Under the pieces are notes generated by a model. The model was not told the origin of the DNA and made no database searches. It saw only the letters and a list, made by a program, of their open reading frames with translations. The position numbers and the translations under genes are program-made. A stretch of DNA of 64,000 bases, taken from Dastarcus helophoroides. Lineage: Eukaryota > Arthropoda > Insecta > Coleoptera > Bothrideridae. The stretch covers positions 38,087,283 through 38,151,282 of the forward strand of contig CM053331.1 in NCBI GenBank assembly GCA_028583605.1. Reading direction: 5' to 3'. Position 1 is the first letter of the stretch. Each line of letters opens with the position of its first letter. Positions 45,800 through 56,834 of this stretch are shown here, in pieces.

Positions 45800-47292
45800 C
45801 TTATCTACGAAGGCGTAGAAAGGACATCGGTTAAGGAAAAAGTTTTTTAGAAATTTCGACTTTCAATTTTAACATTTTTCTCAAATTTCAACTTTTTTTC
45901 TCAAAACGTCGAGATTAAAGTTGAAATTTCGATTTTTTTCGTCGAAATTTCGAGATTAAAGCTGAAATTTCGAGATTAAAGTCGAAATGTCTATACTCTA
46001 GATTAAATTAGGCAGATGAGATTTGCGTCCCGCCGCTGAACTTTTCCAGCATTATTGACAGTTGGCGGTTAGGTGCGTTCAGTAATTTCTGCTTTTAATT
46101 ATCAAAAATTTCATTTTTTTTTCGTAATTTCGAGGTTAAAGTCGAAATTTCAACTTTTATATCGAAATTTCGAGTCAAAGTCGAAATATCAAGATTAAAG
46201 TGGCAATTTCTATACGCTATAGTTAAGTTAGACAGATGACAGTTGCGTCAGTGCCCTTTCCTAACAATATTAACAGTTGGCAGTAGGGTGCGTTCAGTAA
46301 ACTCTACTTTTAATTATCAAAATTTCGTCTCTTTTTCTCGAAATTTCAAGATTAAAGTCGAAATTTCAACTTTTATATTGAAATTTCGAGTCAAAGTTGA
46401 AATTTCGAGTCAAAGTCGAAATTTCGAGATTAAAGTGGCAATTTATATACTCTATGGTTAAGTTAGACAGATGACAGTTGCGTCCCATCATTTCCCTTTC
46501 CTAAAAATATTGACAGTAGGGTGCGTTCAGTAATTTCTACTTTTAATTATCAAAATTTCGTCTCTTTTTCTCGAAATTTCGAGATTAAAGTTGAAATTTC
46601 GACTTCAATATCGAAATTTCTAGATTAAAGAAGACATTTCGAGATTAAAGTCGCAATTTCTGTACTCTATGGTTAAATTAGGTAGATGACAGTTGCATCC
46701 CACCACTTCCCTTTCCAAACAATATTGACAGTTGGCAGTAGGGTGCGTTCAGTAGTTTCTACTTTTAATTACTAAAATTTCGTGCTTTTTTAAAGTTGAA
46801 ATTTCGACTTAAATACCAAAATTTCTAGATTAAAGACAGCATTTCGAGGTTAAAGTCGCAATTTCTCTACTACTACTCTATGGTTAAGATGACAGTTGCG
46901 TCCCACCACTTCCTTTTCCTAAATAATATTGACAGTTGGCAGTAGGGTGCGTTCACTAATTTCCGCTTTTAATTACTAAAATTTCATCTTTTTTAATCGA
47001 AATTTCGAGATTAAGGTCACAATTTCGAGATTAATGTACACAATTTCGAGAACAAAGTCGAAAATTCGAGATTAAAGTCGAAATTCCGAAATTTAAAGTA
47101 GAAGTTTCGAGATAATAGTCGAAATTTTAAGTTTAAAGTCGAAAATCCAAGATTAAAGACGAAATTTGAGAAAAAAAGTCGAAATTTTGAGTTTAAAGAA
47201 ATTCCGACATTAAAATCCAAATTTCGAGAATAAGTCGAAATTTCTAAAAATATTTTTTTTTAAATCGAGGTCATTTCTACGCCTTTGCACTT
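45800..47292. mobile_element. 1.5-kb inverted-repeat element with internal tandem units
   Basis: The left end (ACGAAGGCGTAGAAAGGACA, then TCGGTTAAGG...TTTTTTAGAAATTTCGAC) is matched in inverse at the right (GTCGAAATTTCTAAAAATA...GAGGTCATTTCTACGCCTTT). Inside are five units of 204-233 bp; the landmark GGTGCGTTCA is at about 46072, 46287, 46520, 46742 and 46946, with a GGCAGATGACAGTTGCGTCC-like segment before each, separated by TCGAAATTTCGA-type linkers. No transposase. It shares its core with 34185-34300 and its end module with about 33530, 37657 and 19464-19625. I found no clear target-site duplication. Confidence 0.75.
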
Positions 47293-47979
47293 CCCGAATG
47301 AAGATAGAGAACTGCTGCGTAATCGGTGGCCCTCCAAAGAGAGCTACAGATCGGAAAAAAGAACGATTTCTGGAGAAAATTGAAATCTGGACTCAGAACT
47401 TTGAGAAAAAAACCAGTTTCAAATTTGTTGAAATTCTGATTGTATCTTAAAAAGCCTTTTTCTCAAAAGTTAACTTTTTCGGTTTTAATGTCGAGATTTA
47501 GAACTTCTCTATGTTCTGGGAATTTCGAAATTTAATCGAAGGGACATCATGGGAATTTCGAAATTTAATCGAAATAACATCATAAAAAATCGAGATTAAA
47601 TATCCTAAGTTCAACCTTTTGCCTAAACCTGTAAACTCCAAATTTTGACTTTTTTTTACCATTTTTCGAAATTTCGAATTTAAGTCGAAATTCCGGTAAA
47701 AAACTTCCAATTTAACTTGACCTTCCAACTTAAATAGTTAATTAAAGACGAGACTTCAATTTCCACACTTCTAGTATCGCCGACATTTTCCTCAAAATTT
47801 CGAGAAAAAAATCAAAATTTGAAAGTCTTCAATTTCAAGATTAATGCAAATAAATGTTATAAATAATGCATTTATTTGCAAAAATGAAGCAACCACATTT
47901 TTTTCTTCTTGAAACCAATAAATGTCGAAATTTTATTTTAACTAGAAACTAGAATTAAAAGACATCAGTTTTAGCTTAT
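47293..47979. other. Intergenic, AT-rich
   Basis: Downstream flank of Dph1. Contains loose TCGAAATTTC motifs and a short direct repeat (GGGAATTTCGAAATTTAATC near 47517 and 47550). No gene recognised. Confidence 0.5.
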
Positions 47980-47985
47980 TTTATT
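47980..47985 (-). terminator. Poly(A) signal of Dph1
   Basis: AATAAA on the minus strand, 15 bases past the Dph1 stop codon, implying a very short 3'-UTR. Confidence 0.6.
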
Positions 47986-47999
47986 GAAATATAAACAGT

Positions 48000-49208
48000 T
48001 TAGGAACATTTTCCGCAACATTTATTAAATTTGTCAGCATCTGGTTTATGATTTGGTGTCCACGGTCCTAGGCTAGCATTTGCATAAAAGTCCATCGGGT
48101 AGCTTTCATTTTCTTTCCATTCTGCATCATTTAAAACAACTGCCATTTCGTAAGGTGTTAATAGTGGTTTGTCGAAAGCTTTTCCCCAATCGATAGACAA
48201 TCTAGGGCAAGCAATCTGTACGAAAGCGTCCACATCACGAAAGAGAGCTAATTTACTTGGAAAAATTTCAGAAAGCAGAATTACGATGGATTCCTTATTA
48301 CTTTCCTCGATTCTTGTTACAATATGATCGACAACCTTTGGACTACCTTGTCTTCCTAGTGTTCCCATTATAACACCAAATCGTCCGGCTTGTAGCGAGG
48401 TATTTATGCTCTCTTTCCTAATAGTTTTCATCTCTGAATGATTGTAATATTCTCTGGTAAACTTTTTATCATAAGGATCATATCTATAAGCTTGTATACT
48501 TGGATTTGCTATCATGATGGCTTCAAGGTGAAATCTGCCATCACCAACATAAATTACAACTTTGCTACAAGGCAAAATTGGCGCCGTACACCCAAGTATT
48601 TCCCCAGGTGAGAGAGGTTTAAACTGAGGGATGGAAATTTCATATCCCGCCTCTTTTAACTGATTTGACACCACTTGCAACGTGCTGATAAACTGTATTG
48701 TACTAACTAAACCTACTTTTATACTAACATCGAAATTCAACTTAATTGTGTCTACTAAATGCAAAGGATCTATTTTAATATCGACAAAAACATAAAGCAT
48801 TTTTATTCCGCTGGTTTGGTCTACAGGGATTAGACAACTGTGACCGTAGTGAACTAAAAGCTGCACCCCTAGTGCTTTGGCAGTCAAATCATCGATACAA
48901 CAAGCGCCGTAGGTCACATCTCCCATTATAACCACATCAGCCCCAGTAAACTCCTTTATAATGTCTGCTATAGTGGTCGAGAACAGAAGTAAACCTTCAG
49001 GCATCTGCAAAGCCACCGTTGTCGCTTTGAGTTCTTGTATCCTCCAAATTGTTTTTGGAATTTCAAAATTGTAGTTATTGGGCAGCGCTTCGATCGCCTT
49101 CTGCAACTTTTTATTCTCCAAGATCGATTGCGGTATTTTCGTCACTTTGGTGGCTTTGAAGACTTTGCGAGCCGGTTTAGCCTTTACAACAATCGCCGAC
49201 TCTTCCAT
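48000..49208 (-). CDS. Dph1: Diphthamide synthesis subunit DPH1
   Basis: Radical-SAM-like [4Fe-4S] enzyme subunit which, with DPH2, transfers 3-amino-3-carboxypropyl from SAM to the histidine of elongation factor 2 that becomes diphthamide; cytosolic. A single 402-residue frame without introns. Family signatures: [16 protein letters not shown] (about 68-83), [19 protein letters not shown] (from 96), [24 protein letters not shown] (C207) and [12 protein letters not shown] (C334). The three cluster cysteines (103 or 104, 207, 334) are all present, so the enzyme should be functional. Start: ATG in context ACCATGG; the frame extends upstream without another ATG. It is slightly shorter than human DPH1, mainly at the C-terminus, which ends in a Cys-rich CCGKCS. 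Confidence 0.97.
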   Translation of the reverse strand: MEESAIVVKAKPARKVFKATKVTKIPQSILENKKLQKAIEALPNNYNFEIPKTIWRIQELKATTVALQMPEGLLLFSTTIADIIKEFTGADVVIMGDVTYGACCIDDLTAKALGVQLLVHYGHSCLIPVDQTSGIKMLYVFVDIKIDPLHLVDTIKLNFDVSIKVGLVSTIQFISTLQVVSNQLKEAGYEISIPQFKPLSPGEILGCTAPILPCSKVVIYVGDGRFHLEAIMIANPSIQAYRYDPYDKKFTREYYNHSEMKTIRKESINTSLQAGRFGVIMGTLGRQGSPKVVDHIVTRIEESNKESIVILLSEIFPSKLALFRDVDAFVQIACPRLSIDWGKAFDKPLLTPYEMAVVLNDAEWKENESYPMDFYANASLGPWTPNHKPDADKFNKCCGKCS

Positions 49209-49336
49209 GGTAGTGATTATCAAAGACGAAATGAATAATCAAAGGCAAGTAATAATAATAACATTCACAAGAGAAAGAATATATAAAACAAAACTTTACG
49301 AAAGTTGGGTTAGATCGGAACACGGAGTATTTAATT

Positions 49337-49605
49337 GAAAGTAGGTCAACAATTCAGTAGGTATTTCATTCAGTGAGGGTGCGTTCAGAGATTAAATATT
49401 TAACCGATCATAGATATATGCACAATTTTTTTTGGGACGAAGTAAGGGTGGCCACACATGAACGAACTGACTGAAAGTAGGTCAACGATTCAGTAGGTAT
49501 TTCATCCAGTGAGGGTGTGTTCAGAGATTAAATATTTAACCGACCATAGATATATGCACAACTTTTCTGGAAGGAAGTAAGGGTAGCCACACATGAACGA
49601 ACTGG
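49337..49605. repeat. 136-bp tandem duplication upstream of Dph1
   Basis: Two copies (about 49337-49472 and 49473-49605) with about 90% identity; landmarks are GAAAGTAGGTCAAC, TCAGTAGGTATTTCATYCAG, CAGAGATTAAATATTTAACC and GCCACACATGAACGAACTG. It starts 129 bp upstream of the Dph1 ATG and so may lie in its promoter. Confidence 0.9.
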
Positions 49606-50529
49606 TTGATATCTATCGATAATTTTATGTACGAAAGCAAATATTGGTGCATTTTAAAGTTGTTTTTGTGCAAAGACGCTTATTATAACAGCAGTGTTAT
49701 GCGCTTGGCCAACTAAAAAATAATCTGAATTTAATCGGGGCGTATTTTTGAGTAGGATATTAGTTGTTTTTAAAATTTCTACTTCAACTTGAAGTTGTTT
49801 TTTCTCAAAGTTTAATTCCATCTCTCTCCCAACATCTTACCTTGAATCCGATTTTAAATTGAAATTCCAGTAACATTGAAGAAAACTTTAATATAAATTT
49901 AGTTTGAGGAATTTTTGCAATTGTTACCAAAATTTAAATTTTTATTTGTTTCATTTAAAAATTCGATTACAAATCTGATATTTTGAATTCTAAACTAAAC
50001 TTGTGTTCTATGTAGAATCTATTCTAATTCTTTGTCCTTTGTTCACTTATTTCAATAATTTGCAATTTTTTTTAAACTGATGTACAAGTTAAAACAAAAC
50101 CACCATAAGCTATGAAATAAGAACCAGTTGATATTTTTTTGTGAAATGGTGACCATATTAGCCTTTTTTTCAGGTTTTTTATCATCAATTCTAACTTTTT
50201 AAGAAATTTAAACCTTTTACATGTAATTCCAAGTGTACATTCTCAATAGTTACTTTGTTTCTAACATTTCATAGCCTATTTTTTGTTATAATTTTAATTT
50301 CAAACTTTTAAGTTTAAATTCCAATTTAATTATTTGTTCATTCGTTTATAAAAATTGCAGTGCGGAAATGGGAATCGTCATTGTTAAAACCATCTCTATG
50401 GACGACTAAGGTTGCAAAATGATTATCGTCTTAATAAAAATGTAAATATCACTTTATAAAACACTTATCATTAACAAAGTACAAAAATAAAATTGAAAAG
50501 TTGATGACCATAGCGCCACATCCACCTAA
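49606..50529. other. Intergenic, between Dph1 promoter and kinesin 3' end
   Basis: AT-rich, non-repetitive. The part just left of 50530 should hold the kinesin 3'-UTR. No coding frame or element recognised. Confidence 0.5.
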
Positions 50530-53242
50530 TTATTCAGAAATATCTTCTTCTTGAAGAGTGGTTTCTATTTTAGAATCTGAAATAAGTATTAGCTTGTTCT
50601 AGTCAATAATAATGTAAAGTAATTTAAACATACCTTGTATTGTGTATTGCGAAAATGAAATACTGGTTTCGTTTAGAAGATTTGCCTCTTTGGACTCATC
50701 TACAAATATAAAATGAAAATAACTATAAGCGCTCCCAAATGCTACATACCTGCTGCATTTATTATTCGAGTTAAACTAGATTGTTCCCTGGAACTATCTG
50801 TTTTTGTTACTTGTTCAGTTTCACTTTGGTCCTCTTCATAATTTTCCAACAACTGAGTCTTATGAAGCAATTCTGCTCTAACTGCGTTCAACTCTTCTTC
50901 TAAATCGAACACTTTTTCCTGCAGTTCCAAAATGTTGTTCTGATGTCTTTGAATTTCATCATCTTTTGCAGTTATTATAGTTTCACCTTCCTCATACGCT
51001 AAGCGCACTGTCCTCAAATCGTTTTTCATTTCTTCTTTTTCAGTTTTCAACAATTTTACTTCTTCTTTCAGCTTAGCATTCTCCAAATTATGTTCCCCAC
51101 ATTCCAAATTAAATTCATATTTGGTCAGTTTCTGCTGCAATTCGCTAATTGTTTTACTGTTTTCTTTGATAGTCAATTTCAGTCTTTTGTTCTCTTCCGA
51201 TAACCCTTCCTCATCATCTGAACTGTCCAAGACGATAATTTTGGCCCTTTTTGCATTTTGATTTTGTTCTCTTTCGAATTGTCGCGTCAATGCCTGCATT
51301 TTTTCCTGACAACGCGCTTTGCATTTTTCTTCTGCTTTGGCGAGTTTCTTTTCCCAACTTTCCTCTAATTCTTTGATTAGCTTCTTGTAACCATCGATAA
51401 TGTAATTTTTGTCGGTGTCAGCCTCTTCTTGGAATTCTTCCTTCTGCTGGTGCAACTCGTTGTACAATTTCACGACCAACTCCTGCAAGTTAGCTATTTG
51501 TTCATCTTTGTCTTCTAATTCTTTAAAACCGGGAGCAACCTCCGTGCTCCTTCCTTGGATGCATTGCGAGAAACGATTATTAACATTGGGCCTATTAACA
51601 TTTTGCGGAATAACGGCGATATCTTTGGCTATGGCGGAGAAATTTAGGACGTGCTGACTTTCGTCAAACATATCTCTCGATGGATTAATATTGACGATCA
51701 TGCAAATTGTTTCTTTTCCCGAAAGCGCCTTCTGAAAGAGTTGAGTCAATTTGGACTCTCTAAATGGAATTATGGTATTATCGCTGCCCTTTTGGGAGTT
51801 CCTGATGGCCTTAATACATCTACCTAAGACGAGCAGTGAGGTGTTTATGTTATTAGACTCTTTTAATCTCTCTCCAATGTTTAGTGTTTTTTTTAATCGT
51901 TCGGAGCCAGCTAGATCGCAGAAATTAAAGTTGCTGCATAAGGATGTTTTATCCTCCTTAGACACCTGCACTAACTTCAAAGTAAAAATTGAATGCGATC
52001 TGCTCGAATGCGAGTTGATTAGAGTCGAAGCGTAATTTAAATTATGCAAACCATATTGGAGGATCTGATACGCTTCTAATCCTGAGGATACATTAACACA
52101 AGACAAATTTTTTATGTAAGTTTTTTCATTAGCAGTAGCTAAACGTAATTTAGGTCTATTTTGGCCTCTAGGCGGATCCGGCTGAAGCAAGTCGTAAATC
52201 TGCTCGTTATATATCTCAGCGAAGGAAATCCAGATTTCAATCACTAGATTTTCATTTTCTTCCGTAAAGCCAGCTGGCTCGCTGCTCAACCGGTACTGCA
52301 TATCTCTATCAAGAAACAAAAAACTTAAAGATACACAAAAAATGAATTTATTGAATAATTAAATAATTCAAAAATAAAACGAAGCAAAAGATACTAAAGT
52401 GAAACCAATAACACTCACTTATAAGTGGATATGTGTTGCATTCGGTCAATTCCAAGAATATCGTTGTGCAACATTTCGTTTCGATGCTGAATTTCCATTT
52501 TACTTTCTGCGTTGCTTAACACTTTAACAGAACCATCTGGGAGTGGCTTATAACGGCAACTGTTTTCCAAGGATGGGAGCGTTCGAAACAAATATTCTAG
52601 TGCCCGTGGTAAAACCCCAGGTTCTTCATTAGTCCCCACGATTGTGTAAGTTTTACCTAAAAATTTTAGTAGATAAACAGTAACCTAATTTTAAATAATA
52701 AATTACCTGAACCTGATGCTCCGTAAGTTAATAAAGTGGAATGATGGCCGTTTACCAACTGTAAAACTTTGCTTTTTACTACCTCATTAAATATTTCTGC
52801 CTGTGAATAAGTCGGGTCAAATATTTTTGAAAATAAAAATTTTTTTGAAACACTATCTCCAGGTTTAATGTTTCTTAACACATGTGATCCCTCGGGCACC
52901 TTGCATATTAAACTATTTTGTTTAATTTCATATAGCTTGTCGTATCCTATACCCCCTTTTATTCTTAAAAAGACGCTTAAATGATCATCTTTGTTATCAT
53001 CCTTCTAAAACAATATCAACAATTAATAATAGTCTACTTACTACGTACGTATTGAAGTAATTGTCGGTTCAAATGGTTCAAAAAGACATCACACAATTTC
53101 CTCTGTTTACCTCCACCTCTGAAGCGTCTTCTACTTCTGGACTATCGTCTATTTTGGCTGCACCATGTTCGTTCCAAGAAAGTATACTTGGGTCACGGGC
53201 GCGTAAAAATAAGATTTTTCTGGGTCGCATTTTACAATTCAT
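50530..53242 (-). CDS. Kinesin-6 motor (KIF20A/subito type)
   Basis: Plus-end motor of spindle midzone and meiotic spindle in this family. Exons (- strand): 53242-53093, 53004-52707, 52656-52419, 52305-50750, 50699-50634, 50576-50530; phases agree and give 784 residues. Motor motifs: P-loop YGASGSGKT split across the exon 2/3 junction, switch I region NSHSSRSHSIF, switch II DLAGSER, and FRESKLTQLFQKAL. Exon 3 and the start of exon 4 hold the long insertion in the motor core that marks kinesin-6 (PSLENSCRYKPLPDGSVKVL and on). A coiled coil follows (about residues 480-740), then a short acidic tail ending in EEDISE. The start could be the ATG at 53242 or the one at 53230, and the exon 1 donor (TGT|GTGATG) is weak but is the only one in phase before a stop. 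Divergent from Arpc1. Confidence 0.9.
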
Positions 53243-54949
53243 TCTATTTAATATTAATTTTGCCAACGGATAAATACTTCTTGACCTTAGTTAACACTTA
53301 TAAAACAATCACGATACAATTAAATAAACTCCACAAACTTTTCCGAAAACGTATCTTCAAAGAAACGAAAATTATAACGAACGAAGTATTTCACAGTCCA
53401 ACTGAAACAAATGTCATTTTGAAATTTGAATTCAAACCATCCGTCACTTTTGAACACAGAAATGTAAATGTTGACTACAGAATCGAGAATTCTAGTCACA
53501 GAACTCATAATTAATAGTTATGGTCCATTTCAAATAAATGTGCATACGAGTAGACCGTGAAGTATTAAAACAACCTTTAGATAAGCTACCATAAAATCAG
53601 ATTAAAGCTAGCTTCACACTTGAACATTAAAATATCAGTTGTAAAGTCGACATTTTAGGAGTTTTAGGGGAAACGCTTGAGAAATAGTTCGAACCTTGAA
53701 ATTAAACTTGATATTTTGAGAAAATCGTGGAAATTTTAAAAATAATGTTAAAATTTTGAGAAAAAAGTTATTAAGTATTGAAAATGACAGAATTTTGTTT
53801 TCAAACATAAAAATTAAATTTCTATGTGGTCGAAATTTTGAGAAGAAAGTTAACGTTCTAGGAAAAAGGTAAAAATTTTCCTCTTGAACTGGGTAGTTTC
53901 AGAAAAAAAGTAAAAATTTCTAGAAAAACTCAAACCTTAAAACAAAACTGTACTTTGCAATGGAGCATTCATTGAGAATTCTTCATGGGATACTCTTATT
54001 GTTCAGAAACATTATGATTATTAATTTTATTTAACATTTCTGCGACTCGGTTTAAAAATATTTAAAATTTTTAGTTGTAAAAATGTTTCAGAATCTTGTG
54101 AACTTTCATTATTAAAAATTTAAATATTATCAAACTAGGTTGAAAAATGTTGACTAAAATTATTATACCGTACTCGATATAAATTATTAAAAATAAAATA
54201 AAGCGCGTAAATAAAGCGTGCAGAGTAAATAAAAGATAAGGAAAGGAACAGGCAGGTATACGAGGATAACCACAGCTAAAACTCGCTTCACACACACAGT
54301 AATTAGAGAAACTTATTGGCAACACTGTCCAACAGGGAAATTGCAAATGACACTAAAGGAGTGTTGGTATCATAGACAAGACAAGTGACAGATGGAAGTT
54401 GTGTCTACGAACGGGAGAACTGAATTATTCCCGCTTCTATTCAGGTATCAATTAATAATAATCACGCCACTTTCGCCACTATTTTATTAGCATTTTTTTA
54501 GAACGGAAGATGTAGAAGAAAACAAAAATTGCTTGAGGTGATTTATTCTTGCAAGAGAATAACCGAACTGCAATTATGATATCTCGCGCGCTATATGTAA
54601 GAGTGCATCATCCTTGTAATGTCCATAATTACACATTACAAGGATATGTCCATAATAAAATTATAAAAATAGGAATATTTAGTTATACTGCAGGATCGTA
54701 AATGGAGGTCGATTACTACGATCAAACAAAAGAGCAGTTTACGTAAATGTCTCAAAGATTTTACATCTATGACTCGATGTTACATTTGAACTACGCCGGC
54801 GACTGACATCTTGCTTTGACTGACGTTACTGTCAGTTCAAAGGTTCGTTGTTCGTATTTTTGACTTTAGTCATATTTATCTTTAATTCATGTTTATCGAG
54901 GTTTAGTGATTCAGTCTCCCAAATTTTAACTTATCGCCAGGTGAATTGG
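53243..54949. other. Divergent intergenic region, kinesin-6 / Arpc1
   Basis: AT-rich, non-coding. Loose diverged GAGAAAAAAGTTAA-type repeats at 53660-53940. Contains the short palindrome at 54610-54645. It should hold the promoters of both neighbours. Confidence 0.5.
54610..54645. repeat. Perfect 13-bp inverted repeat
   Basis: ATCCTTGTAATGT and its exact inverse ACATTACAAGGAT, 10 bp apart. Upstream of Arpc1; possibly a MITE remnant or a cruciform-forming site. Confidence 0.75.
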
Positions 54950-55101
54950 GCGTGCCGCTTTTTTCCGCGAAGGTAAACATTCCTTGAACTAGTAAAATAT
55001 TATTCGTGTTGACTGACCAGAGTCCACGAATAGATTCAGAGCGACAAGGTATAAAAAACCCCATTTAAAATTTCCGTGTTTCTCCTATAAAACATTTTTA
55101 G
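54950..55101 (+). other. Putative 5'-UTR exon end and intron of Arpc1
   Basis: A good donor (GCGAAG|GTAAAC, exon end at 54972) and an acceptor directly before the start codon (ACATTTTTAG|ATGACC) suggest a 5'-UTR intron of 129 bp at 54973-55101. The start of the leader exon is not defined. Confidence 0.55.
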
Positions 55102-56280
55102 ATGACCGAAACTTGTAAATTTGGAAACAGTATCGCCCCAATAACGTGCCATGCATGGAATAAGAATCGAGGGCGTAAGTATCTCTAATTTTCAACAGTG
55201 ATTCCTCAGCATGATTTTTTTCGTTTAGAGATCGCCATATCCCCTAATAATCAAGAGGTGCACATCTATCAAAAGAATGGTGTGGAATGGAAGTTGTCCG
55301 ACACGCTAGCGCGTCACGATTTCCGCGTCATGGGCATCGATTGGGCCCCGAATACCAACAGAATTGTGACGTGCGCTGCGGATAGAAACGCCTACGTATG
55401 GACCCAAGATTCCGACGGGAAATGGAAACCAACTTTGGTTTTTCTTCGAATCAATCGCGCGGCCACTTGCGTTAAATGGTCCCCAGATGAAAATAAATTC
55501 GCTGTCGGTTCCGGGGCAAGATTGATTTCAGTTTGCTATTTCGAATCTGAAAACGATTGGTGGGTTTCTAAGCATATTAAGAAACCGATTAGGTCGACTG
55601 TTACTACGTTGGATTGGCATCCGAATAACGTTTTGTTGGTTGCTGGGTCGACGGATTTTAAGGTTAGAGTGTTTTCTGCTTTTATTAAAGATATCGAGCA
55701 GACTCCGGCGCCCACTCCTTGGGGTTCGAAGATGGTTTTGGGGACGTTACTTGCTGAATTTCCTAATTCTACGGCTGGTGGTGGTTGGGTGCATTCGGTT
55801 AGTTTTTCGCCTGATGGGAACAAGGTTTGTTGGGTGGCTCACGATTCGTCGGTTAACGTTGCTGATGCTACCAAGGGGAACGCGGTTTTTAAATTTCGGA
55901 CCGAATTCCTGCCATTTACTAGTTGCATTTGGATCAGTCCTCATTCGATTGTTGCGGCTGGTCACAGTTGCATCCCGGTTTTGTACACAGTGACCGATAA
56001 CAGTATTATTTTTAATGCTAAATTGGATGCCTCGCAGAAAAAGGAGACTGGGGGATTATCTGCAATGAAGATGTTCCATTCTTTGGATCGTCAGGCGCGA
56101 ACTGAATCGTCGGATACCAATATTCATTCCATTCATCAGAATGCCATCACTTGCATTTGTTTGTATACTGGGTCGAAGGCAAATGCTACTAAATTTAGCA
56201 CTTCTAGCCTTGATGGGCAGTTGGTGATTTGGGATTTGAATTCCTTGGAAAGAGCTATCCAAGGACTAAAAATTGTTTGA
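55102..56280 (+). CDS. Arpc1: Arp2/3 complex subunit 1 (ARPC1, p40/p41)
   Basis: Seven-bladed WD40 subunit of the Arp2/3 actin nucleator; cytoplasmic. Two coding exons, 55102-55174 and 55229-56280, joined in phase 1 to give 374 residues (human ARPC1B: 372). Signatures: PITCHAWNKNRG then QIAISPNNQEVHIY across the junction, HDFRVMGIDWAPNTNRIVTC, AATCVKWSPDENKFAVGSGA, TVTTLDWHPNNVLLVAGSTD, GGGWVHSVSFSPDGNKVCWV, the ARPC1 insert near residues 300-315 (GGLSAMKMFHSLDRQART), and the last blade FSTSSLDGQLVIWDL. The frame shows no damage. The coding region is noticeably less AT-rich than its flanks. It is head-to-head with the kinesin and tail-to-tail with Dnai2. Confidence 0.97.
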
Positions 56281-56319
56281 ATATTTTATCACTTCGTATT
56301 AATATTAGCATTTTTTTTT

Positions 56320-56325
56320 AATAAA
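56320..56325 (+). terminator. Poly(A) signal of Arpc1
   Basis: AATAAA 40 bases after the Arpc1 stop codon. Confidence 0.6.
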
Positions 56326-56814
56326 TGATTTAAAAAAATTATTTTGGTCTTTTACTTTCAAATTTACCATTAAAATTGAAATGTCGACGTTTAAACAAAG
56401 TTTTTTACATAAATAATGAATTTTTCTTCCAATTTTGGATTTAAAATTTGAAATGTCTTATTTCAAGATTGATGTCGAAATTTCGATTTTGGTCCGAAAT
56501 TCCTACTTTTTAACAATTTGTACTTTTCCCCCATAAATTGTTTTGATGGTTTTGCTGTATATAATGCAACTTAAACACGTTTTTTCCTTTCATTTTCTTT
56601 TACCATTTATTGTAATTTTTGAAATTTGATATTCAAAGTCGAAATCTGTTCAAATTTGGCTGAATTCGAGTTTTCTACAGTTCTTAAAATTTTAACTGGA
56701 AATTTAATTTTTTAAAGCAATACAGTTACAAAAAAATATGTAGACTTTATTTAATAGTCTTACAAGAGATATGTGCACCGAAAAAAGCTATACTTTCAGA
56801 CAATTTTCCTTAAA
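56326..56814. other. Spacer between convergent Arpc1 and Dnai2
   Basis: AT-rich, no gene or repeat family recognised; a few loose TCGAAATTTCGA-like words near 56470. Confidence 0.5.
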
Positions 56815-56820
56815 TTTATT
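56815..56820 (-). terminator. Poly(A) signal of Dnai2
   Basis: AATAAA on the minus strand, 15 bases past the Dnai2 stop codon. Confidence 0.6.
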
Positions 56821-56834
56821 ATTCTTCATAAGTC

